From: Solobacterium sp.
Lineage (GTDB): Bacteria > Bacillota_I > Bacilli_A > Erysipelotrichales > Erysipelotrichaceae
DNA length: 53,494 nucleotides
Assembly (NCBI GenBank): GCA_017432325.1
Contig: JAFRJJ010000061.1
Location: forward strand, 1-53,494
Reading direction: 5' to 3'
This document shows, in pieces, positions 27,201 to 35,837 of this stretch (positions are counted from its first letter, which is position 1; the number at the start of each line of letters is the position of its first letter). The position numbers and the translations under genes are program-made. Under the pieces are notes generated by a model, which was given only the letters and a program-made list of their open reading frames with translations, had not been told where the DNA came from and did no database searches.

Positions 27201-29218
27201 GAAGAGCAGTTCTTGAAACTTTCTTCATGGATCGAAACTACGCTGTCCGGAATACTGACTGTTCTGAGTCCGGTACAGTTCGCAAAAGCTTCTCTTAAAA
27301 CTGTAGTGACAGTATCCGGCAGATCAACACTTTTTAACGATGTACAGTAGCTGAATGAACCTAATCCGATTGTTGTTACTCCTTCCGGCAGGTCAACCCT
27401 TTCTAAGGAACTGACCGTGCTAAACAGATAAGGAGCTGTAGCTGTCGTTCCATCCTCAAAAACCGCCTTTTTCAGATTGCTGCAGTTTTTAAAGGGGCTG
27501 CCCAGAATCGATCCTCCATTTACCAGTGTCTTGGGGATCACGATGCTTGTCAGTCTGCTGTTATTGCTGAATGCGCCGGCAAATACTGTCTGCACATACG
27601 CGGGAAGTTCCAGAGCCTCGATCGGGCAACCTTTGAATGCATCTGATCCTATACTGAGCAGGCTGTCAGGAAATTCAACATGGCTCAACGATGTGCAGCC
27701 ATTGAATGCATTAGAACCGATCGAAGCCACGCCGCCAGGAAGTGTCAGTTCTTTCAGACCGGTGCATGATTTAAATGCATCACCTTTTATTTCCGTAACC
27801 CCCACCGGGATAACTGCTTTTTCGAGTGAAGTGACAGAAGCAAACAGACCGAACGCAATACTCGTCGTTCCTTCTTCAAAGCTGACTTCCTTCAGATTGG
27901 CGCAGTTTCTGAACGGGCTGCCTACGATCGATCCCCCGTTTACCAGAGTCTTCGGAATCACGATGCTTGTCAGTTTGGTGTTATTGCTGAATGCGCCGGC
28001 ATATACCATCTGGACTTTAGCAGGGAGGACCAGATCCTCGATCGGGCAACCCTTGAATGCATCTGATCCTATATAAAGCAGACTCTCAGGAAATTCTACA
28101 TGACTTAACGATGTGCATCCGTTGAATGCGTCGTGCTGGATATCCTGAAGCGTAGATGGAAGTGTCAGTTCTTTCAGACCGGTGCATGTTTTAAACGCAT
28201 CGCCTTTAATCACTGTGACTCCTTCCGGTATAGTTGCTTTCTCCAATGCAGTGACATTGGCAAACAGACCGAGCGCAATACTTGTCGTTCCTTCTTCAAA
28301 TATAACTTCTTTCAGGTTGCTGCAGTATCTGAACGGGCTGCCTATGATCGATCCTCCGTTTACCAGTGTCTTAGGGATCGTTATGCTCGTCAGTTTATTG
28401 TTATTATTGAATGCGCCTGCATAAACCATCTGGACTTTCGCAGGGAGGACCAGATCCTCAATCGGGCAGCCATTGAATGCATCTGATCCAATACTGAGCA
28501 GGCTGTCAGGAAATTCCACATGACTTAACGATGTACATCCATTGAATGCATTTGCATCTATTGTGGTTAATCCATCAGGAAAAACTGCACTTTGCAGTGC
28601 TGTATTACTCTTAAATGCATTGCTTGCGATTGAAACAACAGTATGACCATCATGCATGGAAGGAAAGATCAGGTTGATCTCTGAGCCGGTATAACCTGTA
28701 ATAGCGAATGTTCCGTCATCATTCGGAGAATAAGTAAAATCAGCTTCATTTACCAGGTACTGTTCGACTGTTTCCTGAGCCTCTATTTCTTCTTCAGTTT
28801 CCGGTTCTTCCGTTTCTCCGGCAGCAGCTTCTTCTTCGGGAATTTCTGTTTCTTCCTCGGGAATCACAGTTTCTTCTTCCGGTTCAGATACAGTGTATTC
28901 TTCTGTTTCTGTCTCTGTTTCCTCTTCGGATTGTTCAGTTTCCCCAAGTTCTTCACTTTCGGCTTGCTCTTCCGTTGATTCTTCTTCGATCCCGGCATTG
29001 TCTTCTTCCGGTTCTGCCTCATCTGTTTCTTTCGGATCCTGAATAATCTCAGTTTCCGGTTCTGTTTCATCAACGCTGATTTCTTCTGTTATCTGTTCTT
29101 CCTCATCGAGCCCAGATGACTCTTCAGCAATTATCCTCAGAGAACTGCTCAGCAGCATACTTCCGCTAAGAATGATCTTAAGGAATCTGCCTGATATCCA
29201 CTCATACTGCTTTTCCAC
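24272..29218 (-). CDS. SLH-anchored giant leucine-rich-repeat (BspA-type) surface protein
   Basis: 1648 residues, GTG start at 29218 with GGAGG eight bases upstream. Order: signal-like hydrophobic segment (12-31); very acidic Glu/Thr spacer (32-152); BspA-type LRR_5 repeats (about 183-690) including three 140-residue tandem copies; Ig-like beta domains (700-1050); an alpha-helical part with a hydrophobic hairpin (about 1220-1260); a carboxypeptidase-regulatory-like domain (to about 1390, with TTDYEGRYQWDVP and GWWRVKYEKEGY); one Big_2 domain (1396-1475); three SLH-like repeats (1476-1648). BspA-type LRRs often mediate adhesion, so adhesin is the likely role. The protein at 50015-53494 is a diverged paralogue from LRR to C-terminus. 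A terminator-like hairpin lies just before its ribosome site. Confidence 0.9.
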   Translation of the reverse strand: MEKQYEWISGRFLKIILSGSMLLSSSLRIIAEESSGLDEEEQITEEISVDETEPETEIIQDPKETDEAEPEEDNAGIEEESTEEQAESEELGETEQSEEETETETEEYTVSEPEEETVIPEEETEIPEEEAAAGETEEPETEEEIEAQETVEQYLVNEADFTYSPNDDGTFAITGYTGSEINLIFPSMHDGHTVVSIASNAFKSNTALQSAVFPDGLTTIDANAFNGCTSLSHVEFPDSLLSIGSDAFNGCPIEDLVLPAKVQMVYAGAFNNNNKLTSITIPKTLVNGGSIIGSPFRYCSNLKEVIFEEGTTSIALGLFANVTALEKATIPEGVTVIKGDAFKTCTGLKELTLPSTLQDIQHDAFNGCTSLSHVEFPESLLYIGSDAFKGCPIEDLVLPAKVQMVYAGAFSNNTKLTSIVIPKTLVNGGSIVGSPFRNCANLKEVSFEEGTTSIAFGLFASVTSLEKAVIPVGVTEIKGDAFKSCTGLKELTLPGGVASIGSNAFNGCTSLSHVEFPDSLLSIGSDAFKGCPIEALELPAYVQTVFAGAFSNNSRLTSIVIPKTLVNGGSILGSPFKNCSNLKKAVFEDGTTATAPYLFSTVSSLERVDLPEGVTTIGLGSFSYCTSLKSVDLPDTVTTVLREAFANCTGLRTVSIPDSVVSIHEESFKNCSSLTILTNYDAPGVVHAINYHYPYEALNSRPSSARLIQRDSSFYHADPAGFMINGSLPCTVTVSSLDEYAGINDRMIDIYVPESAVLDLNHVTFNGKAIQGSFDSKTRIASFTLDDYSGSLRFNLQFSSNERSDTYAVYRTRKGVYDVVGSFNNVFTGVSLIAPDQTSETTVSVSGIAPSLSEVELYVDGELQTTVTAKKNGSYHGSVNVPDSKEYFPYTVTAKKKGTSDDKEIAEKTVTYFSGTPEIRSFIYDDRDGKELKQVELLDNSTLRIFQPSQPYKFELEFTHPESIGKVYVKSIKGTDARELEAVYDSTSGKYIAEGWFGGSRSYVPGHLTVTYTPNRSSGLTSEQIVGLLNSSIPEIAGVNMEYEVQLSDEVSATIDISDAVDEFENTSLKLYFKHQDSVSGADIASWFGTAQDVELFLETWFPGFNEEKYVFSLEKADDNRSFIVTTGTLADPLLKIVNDVNTIRLDMITDDNSKTFWELSDKFAETKNISTNVQVLYKVAKIAEKHEELRKKIMYESGMSDEEKKIALSKLDELSSDKAGFTVLYTIGTLALSAVGGPYAIIFSVFLAAMKLASEFAYQYREEELLVADADVKIKTDPSGYVYDTRTEERIEGVTTTAYWVEYDFTIDEDVFFANPPADTEYGTVWDASEYEQKNPLTTDYEGRYQWDVPTGWWRVKYEKEGYETTWSEWLPVPPPQMEVNVGLRKIGGEIPLERIELDQTELKLQKGKTAELKVTFVPEDTTVDKTVIWASTNPAVATVDNGTVTAVGIGTATITAKVGDLEPAECELTVQFSDVTDPELFYYGYVYNMVERGVVGGYDDGTFRPTANCNRAAVVTFLWRLSGKPEPNKMAEFTDMTGNSDFDKAISWAAENNITTGWADNTFRPWNTCNRAAVMTFLWRAAGKPAPTKMAEFTDMTGNTDFDTAISWASEKGITTGWADGTFRPWNTCNRLAVVSFLGRYNELKH
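27293..28552 (-). repeat. Three tandem 420-bp repeats in the LRR region
   Basis: Units 28133-28552, 27713-28132 and 27293-27712, each 140 codons, start at (N/D)AFNGCTSLSHVEF. Units 1 and 2 are closest; the second half of unit 3 has diverged. Copy number could change by slippage or unequal exchange. Confidence 0.85.
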
Positions 29219-29233
29219 GCTTCATTCCTCCAT

Positions 29234-29330
29234 AAAAAAAGATGGTCTAACATATAATACCATCTCCTCATTTCTGTGATAACGTAATGTTCCGGATTTT
29301 TCATATCCGGGAATGATCCGTCAAATCATT
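29234..29330 (-). promoter_or_regulatory. Three-hairpin leader with terminator at the SD of the LRR gene
   Basis: Minus-strand order: AATGAT/ATCATT (29312-29330), CCGGAT/ATCCGG (29292-29310), then AGATGGT/ACCATCT (29240-29265) with a U7 run (29234-29240) ending three bases before the GGAGG of the LRR gene. A possible promoter (TTATCA, 17 bases, TATTAT) overlaps the last hairpin. Either this is the terminator of the polysaccharide operon, with its own promoter for the next gene, or an attenuator. Confidence 0.55.
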
Positions 29331-29365
29331 CCATTTACATCATTTTCCTGATGCGGTTTTATCTG

Positions 29366-30172
29366 TCAGAAGCTTTTTTTGTATTTTTTATGCAGCAGCT
29401 TCGCTTCGGCAAAACCGAGTATCTTTTTTGGCCAGTTCACCTTTCCAAGATATGTATAGGGCAATTCATGGATCCTGTCTTTACGCAGACGGTTTTGACT
29501 GATCTGCACCATGATCCATGCGTTGAACAGTCTTTCACTGACACGGCCGATATACCTTTTTTCAAAATCACTCATTCCGGTCGTATCATATCTCTTTTCA
29601 ATTTCTTCCGTTACCTGAAACAGCCATTCACAATATTCATCACACAGTTTCTTCGGCATGATAAACATATTGAAAATATAACCGGACCGCTGCTTCATAA
29701 ACGTTCTGAATGCCTTCCCGTATTCCGGAAACATTTCATCCAGGACTTCCTGTGCAACATCAAACTGCCGGCCGTCAAAGGTATGCGCGTAATGCGAATA
29801 GATCGTTTCGACAAAATAGTGCCTTTTTTTCGGCAGGATCAGATCATATCTGCCGGTCAGTTCTTCTGCTTCCCGGGATGTCAGGACAGAATCCAGATCA
29901 TTGTTTTTTTGTCTGAACAGTTTTTTTCGAAATACAAAATATCTTCTGTAATGGACAAGTCCCAGGTAATCACAGTCAAGATTCTTCCAGCACCAGTAAA
30001 GCCCGGTCAGTTCGCAGTAAAGCGGGTTCTTTGCACTGATATTATCCCCGCTGTCATCGCGCTGAAAACCAATATCTTCTTTGCCGGCAGCGCCGACAAA
30101 AACAGGAAGATACATCGGGTCTGCCGGAACATCACATTTTTTATGGCAGGCAACCATCAGCTTTACTGTCAT
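29366..30172 (-). CDS. DUF4422 family putative glycosyltransferase
   Basis: 268 residues, no membrane span. It opens with VKLMVACHKK, followed by PVFVGAAGK and a GLVHYRRYF motif, the pattern of the DUF4422 family found in capsule and wall-polysaccharide loci and thought to act as glycosyltransferases. Its ATG overlaps the stop of the sugar-phosphate transferase gene (ATGA), so they are coupled. Last gene before the hairpin leader of the LRR gene. Donor and acceptor are unknown. Confidence 0.78.
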   Translation of the reverse strand: MTVKLMVACHKKCDVPADPMYLPVFVGAAGKEDIGFQRDDSGDNISAKNPLYCELTGLYWCWKNLDCDYLGLVHYRRYFVFRKKLFRQKNNDLDSVLTSREAEELTGRYDLILPKKRHYFVETIYSHYAHTFDGRQFDVAQEVLDEMFPEYGKAFRTFMKQRSGYIFNMFIMPKKLCDEYCEWLFQVTEEIEKRYDTTGMSDFEKRYIGRVSERLFNAWIMVQISQNRLRKDRIHELPYTYLGKVNWPKKILGFAEAKLLHKKYKKSF

Positions 30173-32259
30173 TCCGCACCTTCCTGTCTGATTACGGCAA
30201 TAATTGTTTTGAAGAAGATACGCACATCCAGCAGGAAACCCTGATGATCGACATAATACATTTCCATTTTCTGTCTTTCACCGGTATCATATGTCACATT
30301 ATTCCTGGCATAAGCCTGCCAGTAACCGGTCAGCCCCGGTTTTACGCTGAGCAGTTTCCCAACATCTCTGCCGTATTTTCCGGTTTCTTCTTCAACGATC
30401 GGCCGCGGCCCGATCAAAGACATTGAGCCTCCAAGAACATTAAACAGCTGGGGAAGCTCATCGAGGCTTGTTTTTCTCAGCATTTCGCCGAATTTAGTGA
30501 TACGCGGATCACTGTCCAGTTTGAATTCTTTCCGGTACTGTTCCAGCTGCTCGGGCGTAAGCAGTTTTTCCAGATCACCGGCATCTGTCCTCATCGTACG
30601 GTACTTGTATATTTTGATCCGTTTCCCGTCTTTTCCGATCCTGAACTGTGAATAGAACGGGTTGCCGCCGTCATCCAGAGTAACCAGGATCATCAACACG
30701 ATCATGAGCGGAGACAGTATGATCAAAGCTCCCAGCGAAAAGACAATATCAAAGAACCGTTTGAAGAACAGATATAAGGACCTGCTGAGATTCTTTTCAG
30801 GTGTATATAATGTATGATCATAACTCAGAGGAATATGGTCTTCCGTGATCTGCGCAACATAATCCAGTTCTTCCTGAACGTGTGTATCACCGTCACTGCG
30901 CAAAGATCTTCCGGTAATATACCTGAAAACCGTAACGCAGATGATACTGATATCTTTGAGGAGATGCCATCCTTCAATATATTCCTGCTCCAGTTCTGTC
31001 TGTCTGACAAGATCATCTTCACAGGACCAATAACCGATAATACCCGGCAGGATAGAAAGTGTGTTTCTCTGTCTTGTATTCATCTGGAGGTATCTCTGCA
31101 GATTCGGTGACTTCGGGCCGACAAATGACATATCACCCATCAGAACATCAAGGATCATAGGAAGACCGTCAAGATGTGTTGACTTTAAGACGGTTCCGAT
31201 CCGCATATAAGGAGAAAGCCCCTGCGCAATTCTTTCTGCCGCATCTATCCTGTAGACGCGGTATCTGTACTGATAGAACAACCTGTTGTTTTTTCCGACA
31301 CGGACCCTGGGGATGAACAGATTGCCGGGAGATTCGATGAGATCACATATAAATACGATCAATGTGATCACAAGGAATATCGGCAGACAGACCAGGGACA
31401 GAAGGAAATTTATGATGCGTTTAAACAGCTCCAGACGCTTTGGCATTGCCGAGATCACACGGTAGGTTACGATTGCGGAAGAACCGATATGATCCAATGT
31501 TTTTACAGAATCTCCGAGATAATATTCCGATATCTCGACATGAACTATTTTTCCTTTTTTCTGGAACTGATCAATCCATTTCTTCAGAGTTTCTGCATTT
31601 TCAAGTTCTGTTCCGATCAGGACCGAATCAAAATCCGCAGTATGAACCGCATCAAACATATTATCCCTGTTTGATACGATCTCTATATCATCAATGTATT
31701 GTCCTGTCAGATCTTCATCAGTAATAACCAGTCCTTTAACATTGTAGCGCCAGTCTTTTCTTTCATTTGTCCTTTTCAATAATAATGAAGCGTTCTTTTT
31801 TTCTGTCACTACCAGGACATCTTCTCCGGCACTGCTTCCCTGAAGTTTGGGGATGACGAGCTTCTTCACCAGAACACGCAATGATGAATCTATTACCAGC
31901 ATCAGAGCCGCAAACGTAAACACATATAATCTGGAAAACAATTCTCCTTTTTTCACTGCATAAAGATATAACAGAGAACATGTTACGATAAACAGCACCA
32001 GTTTCAGGGAATCCGCAAACTCCCTGAAAACACTCCGCTCAAAAAAATCTTCATCTACATACAGGATCGTTACATTATAAAGAAAATAGGAAATGATCGC
32101 GAGAAACAGGAAATCTGAGTATGCCGCATTCTGGATAAAAGGAATGTAATCGTCCAGTACAGAAGTACGCAGAAAATATGATATCAGATGTGCAAGTACG
32201 ATCGATATCAGGTCAATCATATTCAAAATATACAGTGTATATCTTTTCAGGTTGCTCAT
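30169..32259 (-). CDS. Polyprenyl sugar-phosphate transferase with tandem catalytic domains
   Basis: 696 residues from the ATG at 32259; the ribosome site is weak and an upstream TTG is an alternative. Four N-terminal membrane spans, a nucleotide-binding-like soluble domain (about 140-255), then two bacterial sugar-transferase domains, each after a membrane helix: 276-446 and 498-694. The second is canonical: KYRTMRTDA (552-560), RKTSLDELPQ with the Asp-Glu pair (595-604), and GPRP (617-620). The first keeps the frame but has QYRYRVYRIDA, LKSTHLDGLPM (Glu lost) and VGPKSPN, so it is probably inactive. The protein should start the polysaccharide by placing a sugar phosphate on undecaprenyl phosphate. 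Coupled to the DUF4422 gene. Confidence 0.9.
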   Translation of the reverse strand: MSNLKRYTLYILNMIDLISIVLAHLISYFLRTSVLDDYIPFIQNAAYSDFLFLAIISYFLYNVTILYVDEDFFERSVFREFADSLKLVLFIVTCSLLYLYAVKKGELFSRLYVFTFAALMLVIDSSLRVLVKKLVIPKLQGSSAGEDVLVVTEKKNASLLLKRTNERKDWRYNVKGLVITDEDLTGQYIDDIEIVSNRDNMFDAVHTADFDSVLIGTELENAETLKKWIDQFQKKGKIVHVEISEYYLGDSVKTLDHIGSSAIVTYRVISAMPKRLELFKRIINFLLSLVCLPIFLVITLIVFICDLIESPGNLFIPRVRVGKNNRLFYQYRYRVYRIDAAERIAQGLSPYMRIGTVLKSTHLDGLPMILDVLMGDMSFVGPKSPNLQRYLQMNTRQRNTLSILPGIIGYWSCEDDLVRQTELEQEYIEGWHLLKDISIICVTVFRYITGRSLRSDGDTHVQEELDYVAQITEDHIPLSYDHTLYTPEKNLSRSLYLFFKRFFDIVFSLGALIILSPLMIVLMILVTLDDGGNPFYSQFRIGKDGKRIKIYKYRTMRTDAGDLEKLLTPEQLEQYRKEFKLDSDPRITKFGEMLRKTSLDELPQLFNVLGGSMSLIGPRPIVEEETGKYGRDVGKLLSVKPGLTGYWQAYARNNVTYDTGERQKMEMYYVDHQGFLLDVRIFFKTIIAVIRQEGAE

Positions 32260-32407
32260 AAGTACAATCAATCTTCCAAACTGCCAGATTTCGCATGATA
32301 AAAACAAAAACAATCATGTCCTTCTGACAATACCTATTTTACCATCATTTTATCGAAATTCTTAATCCTGACTCAGCCGCATTGAAACTTATCCTTTAAT
32401 GACTAAA

Positions 32408-32432
32408 CACCGCCCCTTTTACAGGAGCGGTG
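32408..32432 (-). terminator. Hairpin after the GT2 gene, probable terminator
   Basis: CACCGC/GCGGTG stem with a short U run on the minus strand, between the GT2 stop at 32502 and the sugar-phosphate transferase start at 32259. Confidence 0.6.
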
Positions 32433-32501
32433 CTTACATAAATATTCTGCGTTGCAGTTATTTCCTCAGGCAGCCGAATCTTTCAATGCTGATCTGATCA
32501 T

Positions 32502-33476
32502 TCAGCCGGCCCAGCTGTTAAAATCGGAATTCAGGATTTCCTGCAGCTGTCCGTATTCGTGCTTGTTATAGAAGTAGCTTTCCTCTTTTCCGCTGATTCC
32601 GAATTCTTCAAACCATTCGTCCTTCAGCTTATTGTACAGCACTTCCTTCTTCTCTCCCGTGATCGTCGTTACATTCCACAGGCTTGCATGCAGTGTATAG
32701 TTGATATAATCCTGCTCCAGCTCCTTATACAGGCCCCTTTTCTCCAGTTCTTCTTTTAAACTGATCAGTGCTTCATGGAAACACTCCCAGCTCTTTTCCC
32801 TTGTATTGGATAATGACTTCGGGTCCCCTCTTCTCTGATGCGCGTATGCCTTGGATGTGTCGATCTCGATCCGTTTCGCAAGCACAACTGCCAGAAATAC
32901 AAATCGCATGTCATTCGTCGTCCGGATCTCCTGGAATTCCAGTCCGTTCTCTTCTATAAACTCCCGACGGAACAGCTTATCCCATGCCCAACCTACAAAT
33001 ACTTTAAACACATTGTCTGTGAAGTTTCTCTGGTACATCGGTCTGTACGGCGGCAGTTCCTTCTCACGGATCACCCAGTTCACCTTTTTGTATTCTTTCA
33101 GATCTTCCCTGTACTGGTCTGATCCGAATACCACGATATCCGCGTTTCCTTCTTTTGCTTTCGCATATGCTTTCTCAAGCATGTCTTCTTCAAAGAAGTC
33201 ATCGCTGTCCAGGAACGAAAGATATTCTCCCTTCGCTCTTCTCAGTCCGTTATTCCTCGCTGCTCCGGCTCCGGCATTCTCCTGGTCGACTGCTATGATC
33301 CGTTCATCCTGCTCCGCATACTCCTTTAGGATCGCCAGTGAGTTATCCTTTGATCCATCATTGACACAGATGATCTCGATCTCTTTCAGGGTCTGGTTCA
33401 TTACACTCTCAAGACACTGACGCAGATGTTCTTCCGCGTTGTACACGGGGATGATCACACTTACTTTGATTTCCAT
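32502..33476 (-). CDS. GT2 glycosyltransferase, duplicate copy 1
   Basis: 324 residues. GT-A fold family 2: KVSVIIPVYNAEEHLR at the start, CVNDGSKDNS, GAARNNGLRRAKGEY and FLDSDDFFEE (DxD-type site). It should add a sugar to the wall polysaccharide, facing the cytosol. Residues 3 to about 312 are almost identical to the protein at 38623-39636 (about four substitutions seen); after that the tails differ completely. This copy ends SDFNSWAG. Just past the stop another frame reads QLGRLNDQISIERFGCLRK, so its tail may have been frameshifted. It starts two bases after the next GT2 gene stops. Confidence 0.88.
   Translation of the reverse strand: MEIKVSVIIPVYNAEEHLRQCLESVMNQTLKEIEIICVNDGSKDNSLAILKEYAEQDERIIAVDQENAGAGAARNNGLRRAKGEYLSFLDSDDFFEEDMLEKAYAKAKEGNADIVVFGSDQYREDLKEYKKVNWVIREKELPPYRPMYQRNFTDNVFKVFVGWAWDKLFRREFIEENGLEFQEIRTTNDMRFVFLAVVLAKRIEIDTSKAYAHQRRGDPKSLSNTREKSWECFHEALISLKEELEKRGLYKELEQDYINYTLHASLWNVTTITGEKKEVLYNKLKDEWFEEFGISGKEESYFYNKHEYGQLQEILNSDFNSWAG
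32540..33474 (-). repeat. Direct repeat ~0.93 kb, copy 1
   Basis: Matches 38697-39631 with a constant offset of 6157 bp and only scattered, mostly synonymous differences. It covers nearly all of the GT2 gene. Confidence 0.88.
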
Positions 33477-33478
33477 AT

Positions 33479-34573
33479 TCAGCTCCTGCCAATCATCTTT
33501 TTAATCGTCTTCTTCACACCTGCAGGCACATGCCGTTTGACTTTATCATACAGCGTGTCTTTTTTCTTCGGAGTCTGTTTCTGTACCTTCGGCTTCGGAA
33601 CATACAGATCATTGTAAAATTTATGGGGATCCCTGATCAGAAGGTTAATATCTCTCCAGCCCTTTACAGTAAACACTTCTTCACTCAGTTCTCCTTTTTC
33701 TTTTGCCCGGCGGAATTCTCTGGAGAACCGTTCTACATATTCGTCCTTGAATTCTTCACCGATCCTTTTCAGGGAGAAATCATAACTGTAATACTTCTTG
33801 TACCAGTACATATACTTGAACCGTTCCCACAGATCAGGGTGTTCCATGAAGATATCGCGTATATGATCATATTCGATATTCATGGTATAGACCTTGCCGG
33901 GATTATGTACCGAAGATCCCATGTTATCCCTTCGGTTCATATAATACGGTTTGTTTACGATCATTGCCCGCTTTGCGAAGATAAATGTCTGCATCCAGAA
34001 ACCGTTGTCCTGATAAGATGCTCCGGGCGTTTCATTGTGAAGGATATTGTTTTCTTCCAGGAAGGCGCGCCGGTAGATACCGCTCCAGGTATTCATCGTG
34101 AATTTGATCGCGGAAGGCGTTTCACTGGGATTAAATACTTTATTGTAATCTTCCTCATTCGGAGAGAGACGGAACAGTGTTTTTTCATATTCACCGTTTT
34201 CCCCTGTGACAAACCGATAAAAATCCGCCTTTACAAAATCCAGCTGGTTTTCGGAAGCAATGTTATACAGTTCTTCGTACATTTCCAGAGGAACGAAATC
34301 ATCGGGTTCTACAATACCGATATATTCTCCGGTTGCTTTTCGGAATGCCATATTCATGCCGATTCCATAACCGCCATTTTCTTTATCAATGATGACGATC
34401 CTCGGATCCTTTTCTGCATATTCTTGTAGGATTGCAAGGGTTCCATCCTTGGACCCGTCGTTGACACAGACAAATTCCATATCCTGAAGCGTCTGATTGA
34501 CAACACTGTCCATACACTCCCTTAGATATGGTTCTACATTGTATGCTGGGATCAGCAATGATACTTTCGGCAT
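33479..34573 (-). CDS. GT2 glycosyltransferase
   Basis: 364 residues from the ATG at 34573 (AAAGGAG upstream). Family 2 pattern: KVSLLIPAYNVEPYLREC, CVNDGSKDGT, a GYGIGMNMAF loop and IVEPDDFVP in the metal-site position. The C-terminus is long and basic (KPKVQKQTPKKKD), perhaps for membrane contact. Inside the segment bounded by the direct repeats, next to the acyltransferase gene. The 217-base gap upstream (34574-34790) has a TATAAT (34703-34708, minus strand) but no clear -35. Confidence 0.87.
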   Translation of the reverse strand: MPKVSLLIPAYNVEPYLRECMDSVVNQTLQDMEFVCVNDGSKDGTLAILQEYAEKDPRIVIIDKENGGYGIGMNMAFRKATGEYIGIVEPDDFVPLEMYEELYNIASENQLDFVKADFYRFVTGENGEYEKTLFRLSPNEEDYNKVFNPSETPSAIKFTMNTWSGIYRRAFLEENNILHNETPGASYQDNGFWMQTFIFAKRAMIVNKPYYMNRRDNMGSSVHNPGKVYTMNIEYDHIRDIFMEHPDLWERFKYMYWYKKYYSYDFSLKRIGEEFKDEYVERFSREFRRAKEKGELSEEVFTVKGWRDINLLIRDPHKFYNDLYVPKPKVQKQTPKKKDTLYDKVKRHVPAGVKKTIKKMIGRS

Positions 34574-34790
34574 TTTTATTACTCCTTTCCCGGACACATT
34601 TCAGAAGACACTATTGCAGAAAAATGATGTTTCCCGCTATAGGATATTCTCCCGGTTCATCACATAACGTTTTTCCTGTATGCTTTACAGCATCTACACA
34701 AGATTATAAATGATTCCAGGCCGATATAGTCTGATTATCTGTTATTTTATCTTCCGCAGCACCGCTTCCGAAGACACTTACGGCCTGCGA

Positions 34791-35819
34791 TCAAAGAATA
34801 TGAAGTTTCCGGATGATTTCGGACTTTCTTAAAACATTGCAGAAGAACACGGGAACCAATAGTCCGACAGCCAGATAAGCGATCCACCATCCGTTTCCGG
34901 CAGAATACATCGGATAATATGACAGAAGATTCTTCATGCTTATCGTCTCGTGATTCAGAATCATCTGGATGAGAATGACGATCCGGAAAGAGACAAACTG
35001 CCAGATCAGAATATCTTTACTGTTTCTTCCCAGATATATAATCATTCCCTTCAGTTTCAGCATCGTTCCTGCCAGAAACCTGTCTGCTTTCCGGCACAGA
35101 TACATAAGGGCATAGGATGCCGCAAATGAACCGATCACAAACAGGACCGGAGAGCTGTACTGATTGGCTCCCATATTGGCTGATCCGGAACGTCCGATGA
35201 ACAAAAACAAAAGACCCGCTGCTGCAGCCGTTACCCAGTGATCATATTCAGATAATAAATCCTTATGACGCCGAATACTCACACCGGCGGCATAAAACAT
35301 GCTCAGAATCAAGGTCCTCGAAAACATATATTTAAATGTGTGTAGAAAACCTGTCACTGAAAGAAGCGAAAATAAGAAAAGCAGGACCAGATCCCTGTAC
35401 TTCATCTCTTTCATACAATGATCAAGCAGTTTATAAACACATTCAACAAGAAATAAAGACGCAAGAAACCAGGAAGCTCCGAAAAACTGTCCGTCTTTTT
35501 CCAGCGTAAGAAGTATTTTCAAATCATAAATCAGAATGGATTTCAACTTGATATGATGCAGAAGTGATTTTGCTGTGTAAAAAAGAACATTCCAGAAAAC
35601 AAACGGTACATAAAGAGACAGGCATCTTTTCCTGATAAACTCACCGGGTTCGGACCTGCTGTTGTACAGATAGCCGGATATCAAGAAAAAGAACGGCATA
35701 TGCATCTGATAGATATAGTTTCTGTACGGTCCATTTGCATGCGCCCAGACGACCATAATGATGCCGATCCCCTTTGCAAGATCGATATATGTGATCCTGT
35801 TCTTCACACCTTCTGTCAT
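34791..35819 (-). CDS. Acyltransferase family 3 membrane protein
   Basis: 342 residues, about ten hydrophobic segments. The start RITYIDLAKGIGIIMVVWAHA and MPFFFLISGYLY are characteristic of acyltransferase-3 (OafA/WecH-like) proteins, which move acetyl or other acyl groups onto sugars across the membrane. Here it would O-acetylate the wall polysaccharide. AAAGGAG precedes the ATG. It starts 18 bases after the beta-helix SLH gene stops, so both lie in one transcript within the duplicated-GT cassette. Confidence 0.88.
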   Translation of the reverse strand: MTEGVKNRITYIDLAKGIGIIMVVWAHANGPYRNYIYQMHMPFFFLISGYLYNSRSEPGEFIRKRCLSLYVPFVFWNVLFYTAKSLLHHIKLKSILIYDLKILLTLEKDGQFFGASWFLASLFLVECVYKLLDHCMKEMKYRDLVLLFLFSLLSVTGFLHTFKYMFSRTLILSMFYAAGVSIRRHKDLLSEYDHWVTAAAAGLLFLFIGRSGSANMGANQYSSPVLFVIGSFAASYALMYLCRKADRFLAGTMLKLKGMIIYLGRNSKDILIWQFVSFRIVILIQMILNHETISMKNLLSYYPMYSAGNGWWIAYLAVGLLVPVFFCNVLRKSEIIRKLHIL

Positions 35820-35837
35820 TCCTGCTCCTTTCTGTAT

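Noticed and set aside
27477..28076. Plus-strand open frame opposite the LRR repeats
   Set aside because: Antisense shadow of the 420-bp repeats; repeats itself with the same period and has no start signal.
33530..34429. 300-codon plus-strand open frame opposite a GT2 gene
   Set aside because: Rich in Phe/Ile/Cys/His as expected for an antisense reading of a GT2 gene; the minus-strand frame carries all family motifs.
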